A stretch of DNA of 64,000 nucleotides from Cystobasidium ongulense (lineage: Eukaryota; Basidiomycota; Cystobasidiomycetes; Cystobasidiales; Cystobasidiaceae): positions 682,001-746,000 of the forward strand of contig BQUP01000004.1 in assembly GCA_022835595.1 (NCBI GenBank), in the 5' to 3' direction. Positions within the stretch are counted from its first letter, which is position 1; every line of letters begins with the position of its first letter. A program made the position numbers and the translations under genes. The notes beneath the pieces are model-generated. The model was not told the origin of the DNA, did not search any database, and saw nothing but the letters and a program-made list of their open reading frames with translations. This document shows, one piece after another, positions 12,225 to 26,682 of this stretch.

Positions 12225-13695
12225 CTAAAAGTTCCCGACTAAGCGATCTATGTCCTCCTCCGTTCGAACACTTCGATGTAAAGGAGCTGAGGAATAAGTT
12301 TGCTCAGCGCATACTGCGTGCTAGCAGATTATAAGCGACTTACAAGCTGAGACCTCGCTTCTCGCCCAGTAAGCTTGCACGCGTGGACTTGCTCTCTCCT
12401 TTGACGGCGAACCAGCCAGTGCTGATAGACCTGACGGCATGGAGCTACTCGAGGGTACGAAGTGTGCAGGCGACCCTTGGCTATCGACACTAGTCTTCCC
12501 ACTAGACGCAAGCAATGCACGTCGTAAAGCTGACGTAGGTGACTCGCTTGTACTATTCTCCGGACGGAACATCTGGCCAGGTGAGGAAGACTTGTGAGGA
12601 GGCAGTTTCACCGGCGTTGCATTTGTATTATTCAGAGGAAGGCGTCTTTCAGGCATACTTGGTGAAGGTAGCATGTTTGTTGATGGTCGTGTCTTGGGCG
12701 AAGATTTGTATGTGCCGGTCGAAATAGGTAGTGAGGGTCGATAGGATCCATTCCGATTAGGCTGAACGGGCTGCGCTTGCAGTGGGATGGGGATCTTGGC
12801 CGTTGGCGATGTGGTTTCCAGTAACTTGGACGAGCGTACTGCAAAGAAGGCTTCCACCGAATTATAGAGGAATAGACAGGGTAATAACCGACCTATTTGG
12901 GCGGTCAACAGGTCAGACATCATCTCACATGCCTCCAAGGGGATCGAAACACACCAACGATCCATATGATTGGAGAGCGAAGTGTTGGATAAGCTGTCAC
13001 TAACTGACCTGCTCCGTACCTGTGAGCAACGTAAATTAGAAGGACTGACAGTCTTGACACAGCAGGGCAATCAGGACGTACGAGTACAGCCGCGAGTCGG
13101 TAATAAGGTACCAGACAAGCAACATGACCAGATTGACTCTCAAAGCTTTCGCCATAGTAGCTCTTCTTGCTTCCATAGCCAACTTTGGATCAACAGGGAC
13201 AGTGTCGAATCTCGAGCTTGATGTTGGTTTCTGAGGTGTCTGTTTTGATCCCTGTTTCGCCTGTTCCAACGAGCTAGTCACTGACTGGCGGCTGGAAAGC
13301 TGTTGCTGTCCGAACATCATCATCTGCTTGTGCTGTTGTGATGTGCGAGCGGTACCAGGTGCTGGCAGGATATTTGGCGCTGATGTTGATCTCGGTAGAC
13401 TGGAGGTGGACGCATTGGTCGGAGCAGCAGCGGAAGAAGACGCAACAGAACTCTGAGATGGTTGAGCATACTGCTGGACATGATATGGTTGAGGCTGCTG
13501 CTGTTGTTGCTGCTCGCCTGGTGTGAAAGTCAAGCGATGCGAAGGCGGCGAAGGAAAGGCCGATGATTTGAACGATACATTCTTCTTCTGTTGCGAGCTG
13601 GCCGGCGTAGCAGCAGCTTGGGGAGTCTGGACAGCCTTTCTAGCTTGCGACAGCGTCTGCCCGCCTATCGTGAACGGCCTCGTCGGCGTTTCCAT
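12225..13695 (-). CDS. Low-complexity protein with two hydrophobic segments; possible Pom34-type nucleoporin
   Basis: I do not recognise this gene with certainty. The ATG at 13695 opens a Gln/Ser/Pro-rich region of about 190 residues. A hydrophobic stretch follows (VNLVMLLVWYLITDS, then YVLIALLCQD). After a short exon comes a second hydrophobic stretch (GRLLPCLFLYNSVEAFF), then a Pro/Ser-rich tail. Two close membrane segments flanked by disordered, Ser-rich ends resemble the nuclear-pore membrane protein Pom34, but this is only architecture. The final exon starts after a donor at about 12353 and ends TEEDIDRLVGNF at a stop at 12225-12227; this fits better than reading through to the nearer stop at 12321. 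The middle introns between about 13050 and 12870 are not firmly placed. Confidence 0.5.
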
Positions 13696-14016
13696 CTTGC
13701 TGGTTGATTGATGGTAAAAGAAGCTCGCCCAAGGTAGGCGGGCTTCTACAAAGGCAATCGATCATGATAGTAAAGCATGTCGGTAATGTTAAGTGAATTA
13801 AGAGGCGTCGTTCAAGCCATGAATAGGTTATGATGAATTGCTTCGTCGCAGTCTGTCAAGACGATGTCTTCTAATGCGGACAATGGGCTTTTGATAAGGT
13901 AATAAAAGAAACAAGTGCTATAAGGGTGTAATTCCTGTCTTGGAAATGGATAAAGAAATGAGTCTAGTATGCTCTATATGTAAGAACTGACGATGATACT
14001 ATCCGACTTGGTATAT
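13696..14016. other. Short intergenic region
   Basis: About 320 bases between the start of the low-complexity membrane protein gene and the 3' end of the ATP sulfurylase gene. It probably holds the promoter of the former. No other feature is seen. Confidence 0.5.
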
Positions 14017-16604
<2,588 letters not shown>

Positions 16605-17490
16605 CTAGATCCGCCTTGCAAAGATATTTGAGCCAGCTTTGCCACGACTTCCAAATAAATTTGGCACATACTTTCCTTCGACGATACCGATAGCAGGTGG
16701 ACCCAGCCCGTCCATGAACATTAGATCTACAATAAAGTATGCACAGATATGCTCCAGAGTAGCAATGTCCTCATTAGTAGCCACTCACGACTGATCATAG
16801 AAGACTCCCGCACAGGATCCGTGGAGTTCACTTGGAAATCGTGGGCAAGCCCGCTGACATGCGGCCGCCTTGTTTAGAATGTATTGCGCGATGTGGGTAG
16901 CCTGATAACAGGCGTACTAGTCCGGCTCAGAGGGTTTGGAGCATTGTCGTTGCTATCCGCAGCTGGAAAAAGGCGTTCCCCGACATTTATAGCCCTGGGG
17001 GTCTCAATGTCGTTCTCGTCCAAGGCCATGATAGTAGAATTATTGGGTTGATGCGTGTTGCGAATCGGTCTTGTCGGTATTCATGGTCTTCCGTTCCTGT
17101 TTGACCTACCGGGCCTGCGTGCAGCATTTACCTGGTCCGTCCATCTGTTATAGGGACGCGGATCTGCCTGGTCCGTTGCGCATTGGCAATGTCCGCATCG
17201 TCGTTTGCATGGAGCACGCGGTTCCAGTCGATCTGTGAAGCGGCATTCCTTGTGTAAGACATCCGAGAACGAGCATTGAGATCATCCGTCGGTGCTGACG
17301 AGCGGCGTTGAGGACCAGTCTCATATGTGGATCTGGATGTAGGAGTGGGAAGGATCTGCACGCGCATTGCCCGGTTCCTTCGGATCTCCGACATGCGTTT
17401 TGGTATCAACGGTATCGGTTCTTCGGAAACGTCCGTTGGGTCCCAAAACTTTTGTTTTAAAGATTGACACTTTCCGCAAGCATAAGTCAT
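16605..17490 (-). CDS. Unassigned protein gene, structure incomplete
   Basis: I do not recognise the product. The first exon runs from an ATG at 17490 to a donor near 17128 and encodes about 120 residues with a basic, Arg/Asn-rich, probably disordered composition. It begins MTYACGKC, a possible CxxC. Splicing to about 17048 restores an open frame containing STIMALDENDIETPRAINV and ending near 16910. A last exon near 16720-16605 reads MFMDGLGPPAIGIVEGKY and ends FGSRGKAGSNIFARRI, followed by a stop. Amino-acid make-up in these three blocks looks protein-like. I could not join the second and third blocks in phase with standard GT-AG sites, so the gene model is provisional. It could also be two genes. 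Confidence 0.4.
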
Positions 17491-18467
17491 CCATAGTCGT
17501 GCGAAGCGTGTTTACTCGCAGTGCAGACTCGGGCTGTGAAGGATAGTAGGACCATCCGACTGAGTTTGTCCCAAGCTACACAGCCGCACCGCTTCTCATA
17601 CGTGACATGGATTAGTCCCGACCGATGCAGAGTTTGCTAATACAAGTATCGCCGTTGAAGATGGACACTGGAACCGGAACTGGCAGATCATGTTCAGCTA
17701 ATGCAGCCAATGGCCAGGTATAAGCTGTAATCCAGAAGCTAGTTCAGCCCTAGACGGCCATCCGTCTCGTGAAGACAAGGTGGCTAAGTCACGGTTTTTT
17801 CAGTCTCGGAGAACTGCCCGTAGCCGCTTGACCGACTGCTCGTCTAACGTGAGATGCTGTGCTGGAATTGGGCAACGACCGACTAAGCTGGCATGTCAGG
17901 CAGGCTTTGATGACCAGGCTGTAGCGTCCCTTACGGATTGCAGCATCATAGAGAAACCCCAGATCGATTATTATGATAGCTTGGAGTGTGTTGCATTTGC
18001 TTGACCTTGCTTGTCCCTCAGAGTCCTCGCCGTCTGTAAGAGGTGACCGCAGCCACCCGCCGCCAGTCCAGGCCGACTAGCAAGCACGTTGCGCGTGGAT
18101 AGATAACGCAGACAGGTGCTTGAAGTCTGTGACGGATGGCTGCGGTATGCCGGTAGCCTTTGTCGAATGCCGATGTATTGGGATGGGCGAACGACGACGA
18201 CAAGAAACCCGTGAATTGTGCCTGCTCGTCGCTTTCGTTCACGCGAACCCTCGAGCAAGCAAGCAGCAAGCGATAGGACGGGGCTCGAAAGTCAAGCGAC
18301 AGCAGCAGCAGACAAGCGAACAGCACTGTGCTAGGCTTGATATACTATACATATCAGGGAACTCGACCAACTTGAGACGGCGGCGAACACACTCGTCAAT
18401 CCAACGGACGCGCCTTTGTGCCTTGAACTGTCCTGCCAGCGTGCTGCAGACAGAATCCTAGTACAGC
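17491..18467. other. Intergenic region and ERD2 leader
   Basis: Almost 1 kb between the unassigned minus-strand gene and ERD2. Open frames here are short and of unlikely composition. The stretch just before 18468 is presumably promoter and leader of ERD2. I see no RNA gene or repeat. Confidence 0.5.
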
Positions 18468-19656
18468 ATGAATCTCTTCAGACTGCTGGGGGACTTGTCC
18501 CATCTAGCTTCAAGTGGGTACTATACAGCTTGGTGCTGTTGTTTTACTGCTTTCACGTCAAGGCTGATTGAGTTGTTCCTTGTTCTGCTTGCAAACACGC
18601 TTTAATTCAATAACCATCTCTCAACATGAACCGTTCAAATGCTCTCTCTATCGTAAATCAAACAATATGTATGAATGAACGACAATACAGTCCTCATTCT
18701 CATTCAAAAGATCCATAAATCTCGTTCATGCAGAGGTATCTCATTCAAGACGCAAGCTTTATATCTAGCTGTATTCGCAACTAGATATATAGATCTACTT
18801 ACTGGCCCTTACTATTCATTCTACAATACAATCATGAAGTTGGTATTCTTGGGAACTTCAGCTTGGATTGTTTTCCTTATGAAGGGCAAATATAGGTGTG
18901 TCTGCTATTAACCGTCAAGATGTCAGCCACGTAGTCTGTTTGCTGATGCAAGTCCATGTCAGACCCACACAAGACCCTCAAATCGATACGTTCAAGGTAG
19001 AATACCTGATCATCCCATGTGCGATCCTGGCTCTCATCTTCAACTACAAATTGTGAGTATTGACCGGCTATGATTTGTGCTCCGGTGAAGAAGGACAGTC
19101 CTGATCACCTTACCTCTGTATAACGCTTACAGCACCGTTCTCGAAGTACTCTGGTCATTCTCAATCTACCTAGAAGCAGTAGCGATCCTACCACAATTAA
19201 TGATGCTTCAACGGACAGGAGAAGCAGAAACCATTACCACACATTACCTATTCGCACTTGGAATGTACCGTGCTTTATACATCCCAAATTGGATATACAG
19301 ATACTTTTCAGATGATTCTGTTGATCCTATTGCTGTCGTTGCTGGTGTCGTACAGACCGTCTTGTATGCAGACTTCTTCTACAGTGAGTTTCGGCTGCCT
19401 TTTGAACTTGTCGTTTTGAAGTAGGTTACGAGACTGACCTTTTACCTTGTCGCTTGCTTACAGTCTACTTCACCAAGTATGTCCATTTTCCACATTTAGG
19501 CTGTATATACGCGACCAGACTGACAATGTGCTCCCTTGCTTTCCTGCAGAGTGCTGCGTGGTGAAAAGTATGTCTAGATGATTCTAGATGATTCTGCATG
19601 CGTGCTTTGAACATTGAAGCTGATTCTGTGTTGTCAGGTTCGAACTTCCAGCATAG
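18468..19656 (+). CDS. ERD2: ER lumen protein-retaining receptor (KDEL/HDEL receptor)
   Basis: Seven-helix Golgi receptor that returns HDEL/KDEL-tagged proteins to the ER in COPI vesicles. Exons 18468-18513, 18691-18895, 18963-19052, 19133-19383, 19464-19476, 19550-19567 and 19638-19656 give 213 residues, the family length. The start [15 protein letters not shown] is spliced to [17 protein letters not shown] and FATRYIDLL, the signature region. Later come [17 protein letters not shown], the [16 protein letters not shown] loop and the tail VLRGEKFELPA. The end is split over three tiny exons of 13, 18 and 19 nt. Intron 1 is 177 nt, far longer than the others. Intron 6 holds a short tandem repeat of TCTAGATGAT near 19568. 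Confidence 0.97.
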
Positions 19657-20737
19657 ATGGCACCTCGCCAAGTGGGCAGAGTTGCCTGTCAGCGTCAGAG
19701 AGAGAGAAGCTAGCTATGCAAGGAGATCTTTCGTATAATCCGCATTGTATTTAGCTTGCCTTGATGAATGAAGGCCTGAGGGATGGAAGCAATGCAGAAA
19801 GGCAGAAGAATGAGGTAAGGGCAGTGTGGATTGTGTATCGGTGCTGCGTGTCCTTCATGAAGGGTGTCTCGGGTGTCCCGAGTATTGCCTCTATAGGGCG
19901 GGCTCGCCACACTCGCGGCTCGCAGGTGCCGCAAGAGGACGAGGAAGAGAGCGCTCTGCTCTGCTCAGGACGACGACGAAGAGCAGGGTCGTGAGGTTGC
20001 GAGTGATCTGCGTGTCGTGCACATCCACATCGCCTAGTCGAAAAGAAAAGAAGAAAGAAGCCGCGATAAACAATCATCCAACACGACACACCTGACGCGA
20101 ATTGAGCGAGGCAGGCCACCTGCAGCCAGTCAGCAACGCCATCGAACAGCGCCCAATCAGTCTCGCCGCCCGCTCCCGGCACCCCGGAGAATAAAGCATA
20201 ATCACAATCAAGAGCAGGAAGTGTGTCTAAGCACGTAGTCGAGCGGACCTGCCTTATCAGATCAGATCAGATACCAGCTCTGTCAACCCGGCAAGTCTCG
20301 CGCAATTGCAGCCTCGCCTCGATTGGGGAAGCACGGCGACAAGGACATTCAATAATAGACATATATACATACTGGAGAAGCTTGTCTGATTGCCTGCCTG
20401 CCTGGTCGCTCATTATCAGCGCTGGAGTTTGTACTCTCCCCCCAGGTGTGCATGATCTGAAGAAGCCATTCATACATCCATCCATCCATACATCCGGCAT
20501 TCTAGATTCATTGCTAGGTGAGCACAAACCGCACTTGTGGCATACTCTGCAGGCCCTGGATGCCTCTTCATATGCTAGATGAGACACGTGTCCTTGCTAA
20601 CCTCGAAAACACCTGGTGAAGTCTCAAACTAGAGCCCCTCCATCGACCCGCCTGCATGTATCGAGATCGTCAATCGCACCACTACACGGGACATACACGA
20701 ATACAAGAGAAGAGGATATAGCTAGCATGTCGTCAAT
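19657..20737. other. Long leader/promoter region upstream of SNF5
   Basis: About 1.1 kb between ERD2 and the SNF5 start. It includes short direct repeats (ATCAG units near 20258; CATC units near 20476) and several short upstream ATG frames. No protein gene is supported. Confidence 0.5.
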
Positions 20738-23700
20738 ATGAACGGTCCAACAGCCGCCTCGCCTCCACCGCCGCCCATGTCTGGACCCAGGCAGCCCAGC
20801 ATGGGTGGTGTATCAGGGCCGCCATACCCACCTAGTGGCATGAATAACATGCAGCAGCAGCAGCATAATCAGCAACATCCACAGCAGCAATTCATGCCTC
20901 CTCCGCAGATGATGAACATGCATCATCTTCCACCGCAGTTGCAGCAACATCTAGCCACTTTACCGCCTCAGATGCAGCAACAATTCATGCAACAGCAAAT
21001 GCAGCATCAGCAGCAAATGCACCATCAACAGCAACAGCAACAACAGCCTCCTCAACCTTCACAACAGCAACAGGCCTTCACAGGTCAGCAGCCGACTGCA
21101 CAGATGCTAGCCCACATGAACAATGTCATAAATGGACAAGGTGGACCACAACCGATGCAGAATAACCCAGCTTTCAGAGCGGCGGCATTAGCTGCTGCAC
21201 AAGCACACGCCCAAGGAAAGCCTTTTAATCCAGATGATGTAAGTTTCTTCTCGTCCAAACGTTGTTTATTCTAGTGGAAATAGCTTTCCTTTGCTGATGA
21301 ACACGTCCTTTTGACTGGATGCATATACAGAAGGGACACCCTCTCCATCCTAGCCAAATGCAAAACTTTTTGCAAGCTCAGGCGCGTGCTCAAGCTCAAA
21401 TGCAAGCGTCCACAGCTGCATCATCAGCTTCTCAACAACAGCAAGGTCCTCCTCCGCCTCCCTCATCATCGTCATTTCAGCAGCAAATACCGAATCATGC
21501 TTCTCCTCGACAACAGACGCATTACATACAGCCTCCTAATCTGCCTAATCGGCAAACACCTACTCTAGCACCTACCCTGCCTGCAAATATACCTCCCCAT
21601 GTTCTGGCCGCCTCCACATCCTCCACTTCTTCTCCGATCAATCAAATTCCACAGCCCCAACCGCAACACCTCCAGCATCCTCATGGTCTAGGCCAGCTCT
21701 CACAACCTTCACAAGCAGAACTTCAATTAGCTCATGCCGATCCTGTTGCAGGCCCATCAAATCCCCGTGCCATGTTGAACCATCAACAGCAACAGCAGCA
21801 GCATGATAGAAGACCTAGTATGGATCAAATAGCTCTAATGCAAAGACTGAGTCAGATGGCACAAAAGGGAGGGTTGCCTATACAATCATTGTTCACAAAA
21901 ACTTCATGGATGACTTTATCATCATCATCACCAGACGCAGAAGGAAACGAACAAATACCGAATTTTACAGAATGGGATAAAAAGAATTTGGAAATTTGGA
22001 TGGAAAAAGATTTACAATCTGTTGATTTAGTCAAGAGGGAGAAGATGCGTATAAGAGAATCATTGGAAGAATTAGCTCAGGATATAATAGATTCTCAAGA
22101 TTGGCTAGGACCTGTTAATGACAATGGTGATTATCCTCCGGTACAAGCTCAACAATTTCATGTTAGAAGTAGGAAAGAAATGGAAAGGGATCTAAGTAAA
22201 GGCAAAAGAAAAAGAAGACCTTGGTTGGAATTTTCCAAGAAACAATTGAGAAATATTGCAAAAATCGATGAATGTTTGATTCCTATAAGATTGGATTTAG
22301 AACATGAAGGAAGAAAATGCTCTGATACTTTTACTTGGAATTTAAATGATACACTTATTAATCCTTCTATTTTTGCTGATATCATGTGCGAAGATTTATT
22401 ACTACCTCACGACCCTTTTCATTCCATTATAATTTCTTCTATCCATGAACAAATTAAACAATTCCAAGAAGCGGAAGAAGCACATCCTAGAAGTTTGTTT
22501 ATTGGGACCTCTTCTTCTTCCTCTTCATCTGCCTCAAATGTCAACACCCAAGGGAACGAACAAGAAGCATACGCCTCAAATGGAGTTCCCAGTGCAGTAC
22601 AATCGGATTCAACTAATAACAAACCGAAAGACAACGACATGATGGGTCAAGATGAGCAGGATGAGGATGAAGAACAGGAAGAGGAAGATTGGTGGGAAGG
22701 ATGGAGAAAGAAAGTCAGGCTCAGTCAAGCTATTGATATCGGGCAGGAAATCAAGGATATACCTTGGCATGAAGGTGCAGACGCTCAAGATGATCTTTCC
22801 AAGACCGGAAACGAACCTCCTGTTATAGTAACTGGACCTGACGAACTTCGAATAACAATACAACTGGACATCGCAGTTGATAATCTGAACCTCCGAGATC
22901 AATTTGAATGGGATCTTACAGACCCACAGAATTCACCCGAGGAATTTGCAGCCGTGTACTGCGCGGATCTAGGTCTTCCTGGCGAATTCCAGTCTGCTGT
23001 ATCACATCTCATACGCGAACAACTTGACGCGCATTCGAGGTCTCTATCTTCCATTCGACATATACGAGGTGATCAGATACTACACGACGAATTGCGAAAT
23101 GCGTTCCATTCTACCCTATCCGAAGCTATTCGGTCCGATGACGTCGAGAATTGGACTCCTCATCTAGGCAAACTTGACCTTGTTGAGCTTGAACATCGTG
23201 AGAGAGAGCGTGAACGCCAATCAAGACGGCATAAGCGAGGCGCAAGAAACAATAGACGAAACGTCGTCACTCTACCGGATCGTGAGCCTCTGCGGACAAG
23301 TAGAACAATGATGCCTAAACCTGGTGCAGTGCTAGAGGTAGCTGAAAATACGGGACCAGATGATCCTGCTTCAGTCCCTTCATACGCCATCGCTTCGCCA
23401 TACCCACTAGTTCCAGTCAAATACGATGGTCCACCCCCGAGAATGAGCAGTCCTCTGCGCAGAACAATTCGCAAGATCGACCCAGTCACGGGCGCAGTCA
23501 TTGTTGAAGCGGCTACAGCAGCACTCCCTCTCAAGATGAAACCACCCGGGAAAAGACGTGGCAGGCCAGCATTCGACATATCAGCGCGCGAAACTGCGGC
23601 TGAAGGTACACCTCCTCCTGTTACTATCGCTGCCAGCATGAATAATGGCTCACCCGCGCCAGGAGCAGTTGTTCCACCCGTCAAGAGGCCTGTCGGACGA

Positions 23701-24822
23701 CCCCCGCTCATCAAGAAACCAGCGGGTTGGACTCGCATAGAAATGACAACACATGAGAATATAATCGATGGCAAATGGCATTGTACAAATTGCGGTGTGC
23801 CTGAACCTGTCGCTGTCGGGAGACGTAAAGGTCCTGCAGGTCCAAATACTCAATGTGCAGAATGCGGAAAATACTTCATGTCGAATAAAGGTCGATTACG
23901 ACCTTGCGAGTATACCACCGACCCAGCGTATCATCAAGCTCGACAGATAGGCTTCGCACAACCTGCTTCCGTCCGTCATTCGTCACGGCAACCTACTCCA
24001 GCTACTGCTCATCCAGACTCACCAGGGGGAAGCGTGTTTGAACCTGAGTCAGGAGACGAATCAAAGCCTAGCATACACGATGAGAGCTTCGATATCAGCA
24101 GGAATTTCGCCCCCAAAAAGGAGCACGAGCTGCCGGTGATTCTCCCTCCAGCGCGTAAGAGCTCAACACCTGCATATCCTGCGGGCGCTGGAAAGGGTAA
24201 AGGCAAGGGTAACAAAGGTGCAGGTAAAGGGTTACCACCCTTTCCTAAAAGTTCGAATACTGCATCTGCAGATGATCAGCAGCGTTTGCATCCTCATCAA
24301 AAGAGTCTTCCGCCAATACGGTTGTCTCCAAATCGTCTCAATTCCCAGTTGGCTTCATCATCGGCTTCTCCTCCTAATCCTGGCGTTTCACCGAACCCTC
24401 GCCCGACTAGTCAGCCTCGGAAGCAGCGACCTGTAAGTGTTTCGCTCGGCACCAGCACGTGCATCAAAGTCACAGTAGAGGTGGCTAACGTGTTCTGTGT
24501 TTATAAGGAACCACCGGCATGGATGACGGAAGCGGTGGCCAAGTTGCAAATAGAACGTCCGGACGACCGCTTCGAGATCATCCTCAAACCCAAAGCAAGT
24601 CCGGAGGAAGCGTTGGAATGGCGTCTTAAGTGTCTTGGTGAGCAAATGGTGTACTAATGTCCACTGCTTGAGACCTCGCTGATTTTGCGTTATGGGATTC
24701 CAGACTGTCCTGGTAAAGTATATAAAACTGGTCCTGACAAGACCCTAGACAATTTCTCGGCACACCTCAGGTTCAAAGGTCACAGAATGTCTGTCAATGC
24801 TCGATTAGCTTTAGAATTGTAG
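20738..24822 (+). CDS. SNF5: SNF5/SMARCB1-type subunit of the SWI/SNF chromatin remodeller
   Basis: Core scaffold subunit of SWI/SNF that contacts the nucleosome. The N-terminal third is a Gln/Pro-rich, low-complexity region with poly-Gln runs. The paired SNF5 repeats follow: one around CLIPIRLDLEHEGRKCSDTF and TLINPSIFADIMCEDLLLP, the second around DELRITIQLDIAVDNLNLRD and EEFAAVYCADLGLP. A GATA-like zinc finger comes later (CTNCG then CAECGKYF). Exons are 20738-21238, 21331-24432, 24508-24637 and 24704-24822. A simple open frame would stop at 24657, but splicing 24638-24703 adds DCPGKVYKTGPDKTL and a basic end, matching the conserved SNF5 C terminus with its CPGKxYxxGP motif. That fixes the true stop at 24820-24822. 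The 75-nt third intron has no stop in frame. Confidence 0.93.
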
Positions 24823-26682
24823 CATTACTGTAACTCCGAAGGCAGGAGTTCAATGATCTTTTCTGTAATGGATCTTACTTTACATAAAATCGTGACGCTT
24901 CATTGTGTGACTTCCTCGTCGAATGGACGACCAGTGACAGACTGCTTCCGTTGGTTGACACTGTAGTTCGTCCATCTTGTAGACTTCGCTGGGTTGACTA
25001 CTACCGTAATTCAGGGCTTTGGCGCACTCGCACAGCTTTCTGGATGTTTGTTCTACTTCCCGACCACAACCTTGTAAAGAAACCGTGACGTGCGGGCGGA
25101 CGTCGGCCAGTAGTAGTACAACGACGGGATGTCCTGAGGCAGACCTATGAACTGCATTTGGGTCTCGCTATGGGTTCCGATGCTCTGGTGATTACTGGGT
25201 CAATTTCCAACGGTAATGGCACCCGGAAGCAATTACTGAGAAGCCACGTTTTTTCGATCGGTCATCATGCCTCTATGTGAAGCCCAGATTCTGTGCCTGG
25301 ATCTTCCAGAGCCGGGCCTGGCCGACTCCAGCGACTCTCAAGCTGACAGGCTTAATTCCAAGTAACGTACAAAGTCGCCTAATCAATAATTGAATTGAAC
25401 TAAATTATCGGATTTACACAGAGCAGCAATACTCGCCACATCCGCAGACAATCAAATCAATTGGCTGCATTTGATGGTCTACAAAAGGTCCGCATCATGT
25501 GCCATCGTTTTTGAGACAATCCGATTAACCAGCAAAGAGAAAGGCTAGAGACGGGGGCATTTACTACATTTGAGGTTCCAGAAGCAATATATTTCGAGAC
25601 GTACGGTAGCGGAAGTATGCTAACTTAGACTTACGACTATTTGACTCAATTTGTGTCTATGATCCTGTAATGCGACTGGCAATTTTTGATGATTGTATGC
25701 AAGGGCACCGGTACCGCACGGCAAACTAAAGAGGACCTGTTCACGCCGTCCATCGTGCTCACGCTCTCACTCACTCACAGCTTGTCGAGCGCTGCGCTGT
25801 CGAAGAGACAAGTCGAATACAGTACTACTACTGTTCTACAGTACTGGTATACGCTACCCTGCCATCACTTATTCTTAGATAATAAGATCCTTCGGCCAGG
25901 ATATCAATTCGGAACACATCAGTCACCAAACTCGCTAAGGTTACCTGTCCTGCAGCTGTCAGATCTGCAGGGCACCCTGTCCTAACTTGCCTGCACGACT
26001 CGGAGAAGATCCGCCGAGAACACATTCCCAACCCTACACCACCTAAGCCCAGAGACACGGCATCGAATATTTTGAACAACTTGGACTTGGTACACCGGCG
26101 ATCCAAGTACTCTGCAGTTGTAGTAGTCGCACGAATTCCGTGTCATTAGTAGTAGTGACCCGCGAGGCAGCTGCTTTGCTGCGGAGACTCGCGTCTTGGG
26201 TGAGTGCCCTTTCGTTCTTGCGGAACTGCCCCTGAGGTTGGCTGATATTGGACAATGCCACGCATGTCCATGACATTCCTCGCCAGCCCTGTCCTCGCTG
26301 CGCCTCAAATCAGTCAGAAACCCTCCCGAATTGAGCCCTCGGCGCCAAAATAACACACCAATCGAAAAAGCAGAGTCCCTGCGCTTTCGCCGGATCACAT
26401 CAATAACAGGTCTTCCCTCCTGGCCATCACATCTGCACCGACTTCCAAGAACAATACTTCTCTTCTACAAGGCGTCGATGCAATTTTGTGTCATTCTAGC
26501 AAGTCCTTAGGAAGATTTGGGTGGATCCCGAAAGGCAACCGGTTGCCACTCGGTAGTAGTTGGGTACCGAAACCCAGGCTTCAGAACACGCGAGAGATAG
26601 CCGCGTATCCGCACAGTCGCCGATACCTGCAAAGCATCCAGACGCACAAGAAGCATTCTCACCTACCTCTATCTTGCACGTT
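24823..26682. other. Intergenic region upstream of the homeodomain gene
   Basis: About 1.9 kb without a convincing gene. Open frames are short and carry no recognisable motif. The right part is the likely promoter and leader of the homeodomain gene. A 5' coding exon there is possible, because the frame is open upstream of 26683 without a better ATG. Confidence 0.5.

Noticed and set aside
20470-20500. Short CATC repeats as a functional element
   Set aside because: Simple low-copy microsatellite in a leader region.
23160-23774. 204-codon minus-strand frame inside SNF5
   Set aside because: Antisense to a conserved coding exon; a typical shadow frame.
24508-24657. SNF5 ending at the stop at 24657
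   Set aside because: Splicing 24638-24703 restores the conserved SNF5 end, so the nearer stop is in an intron.
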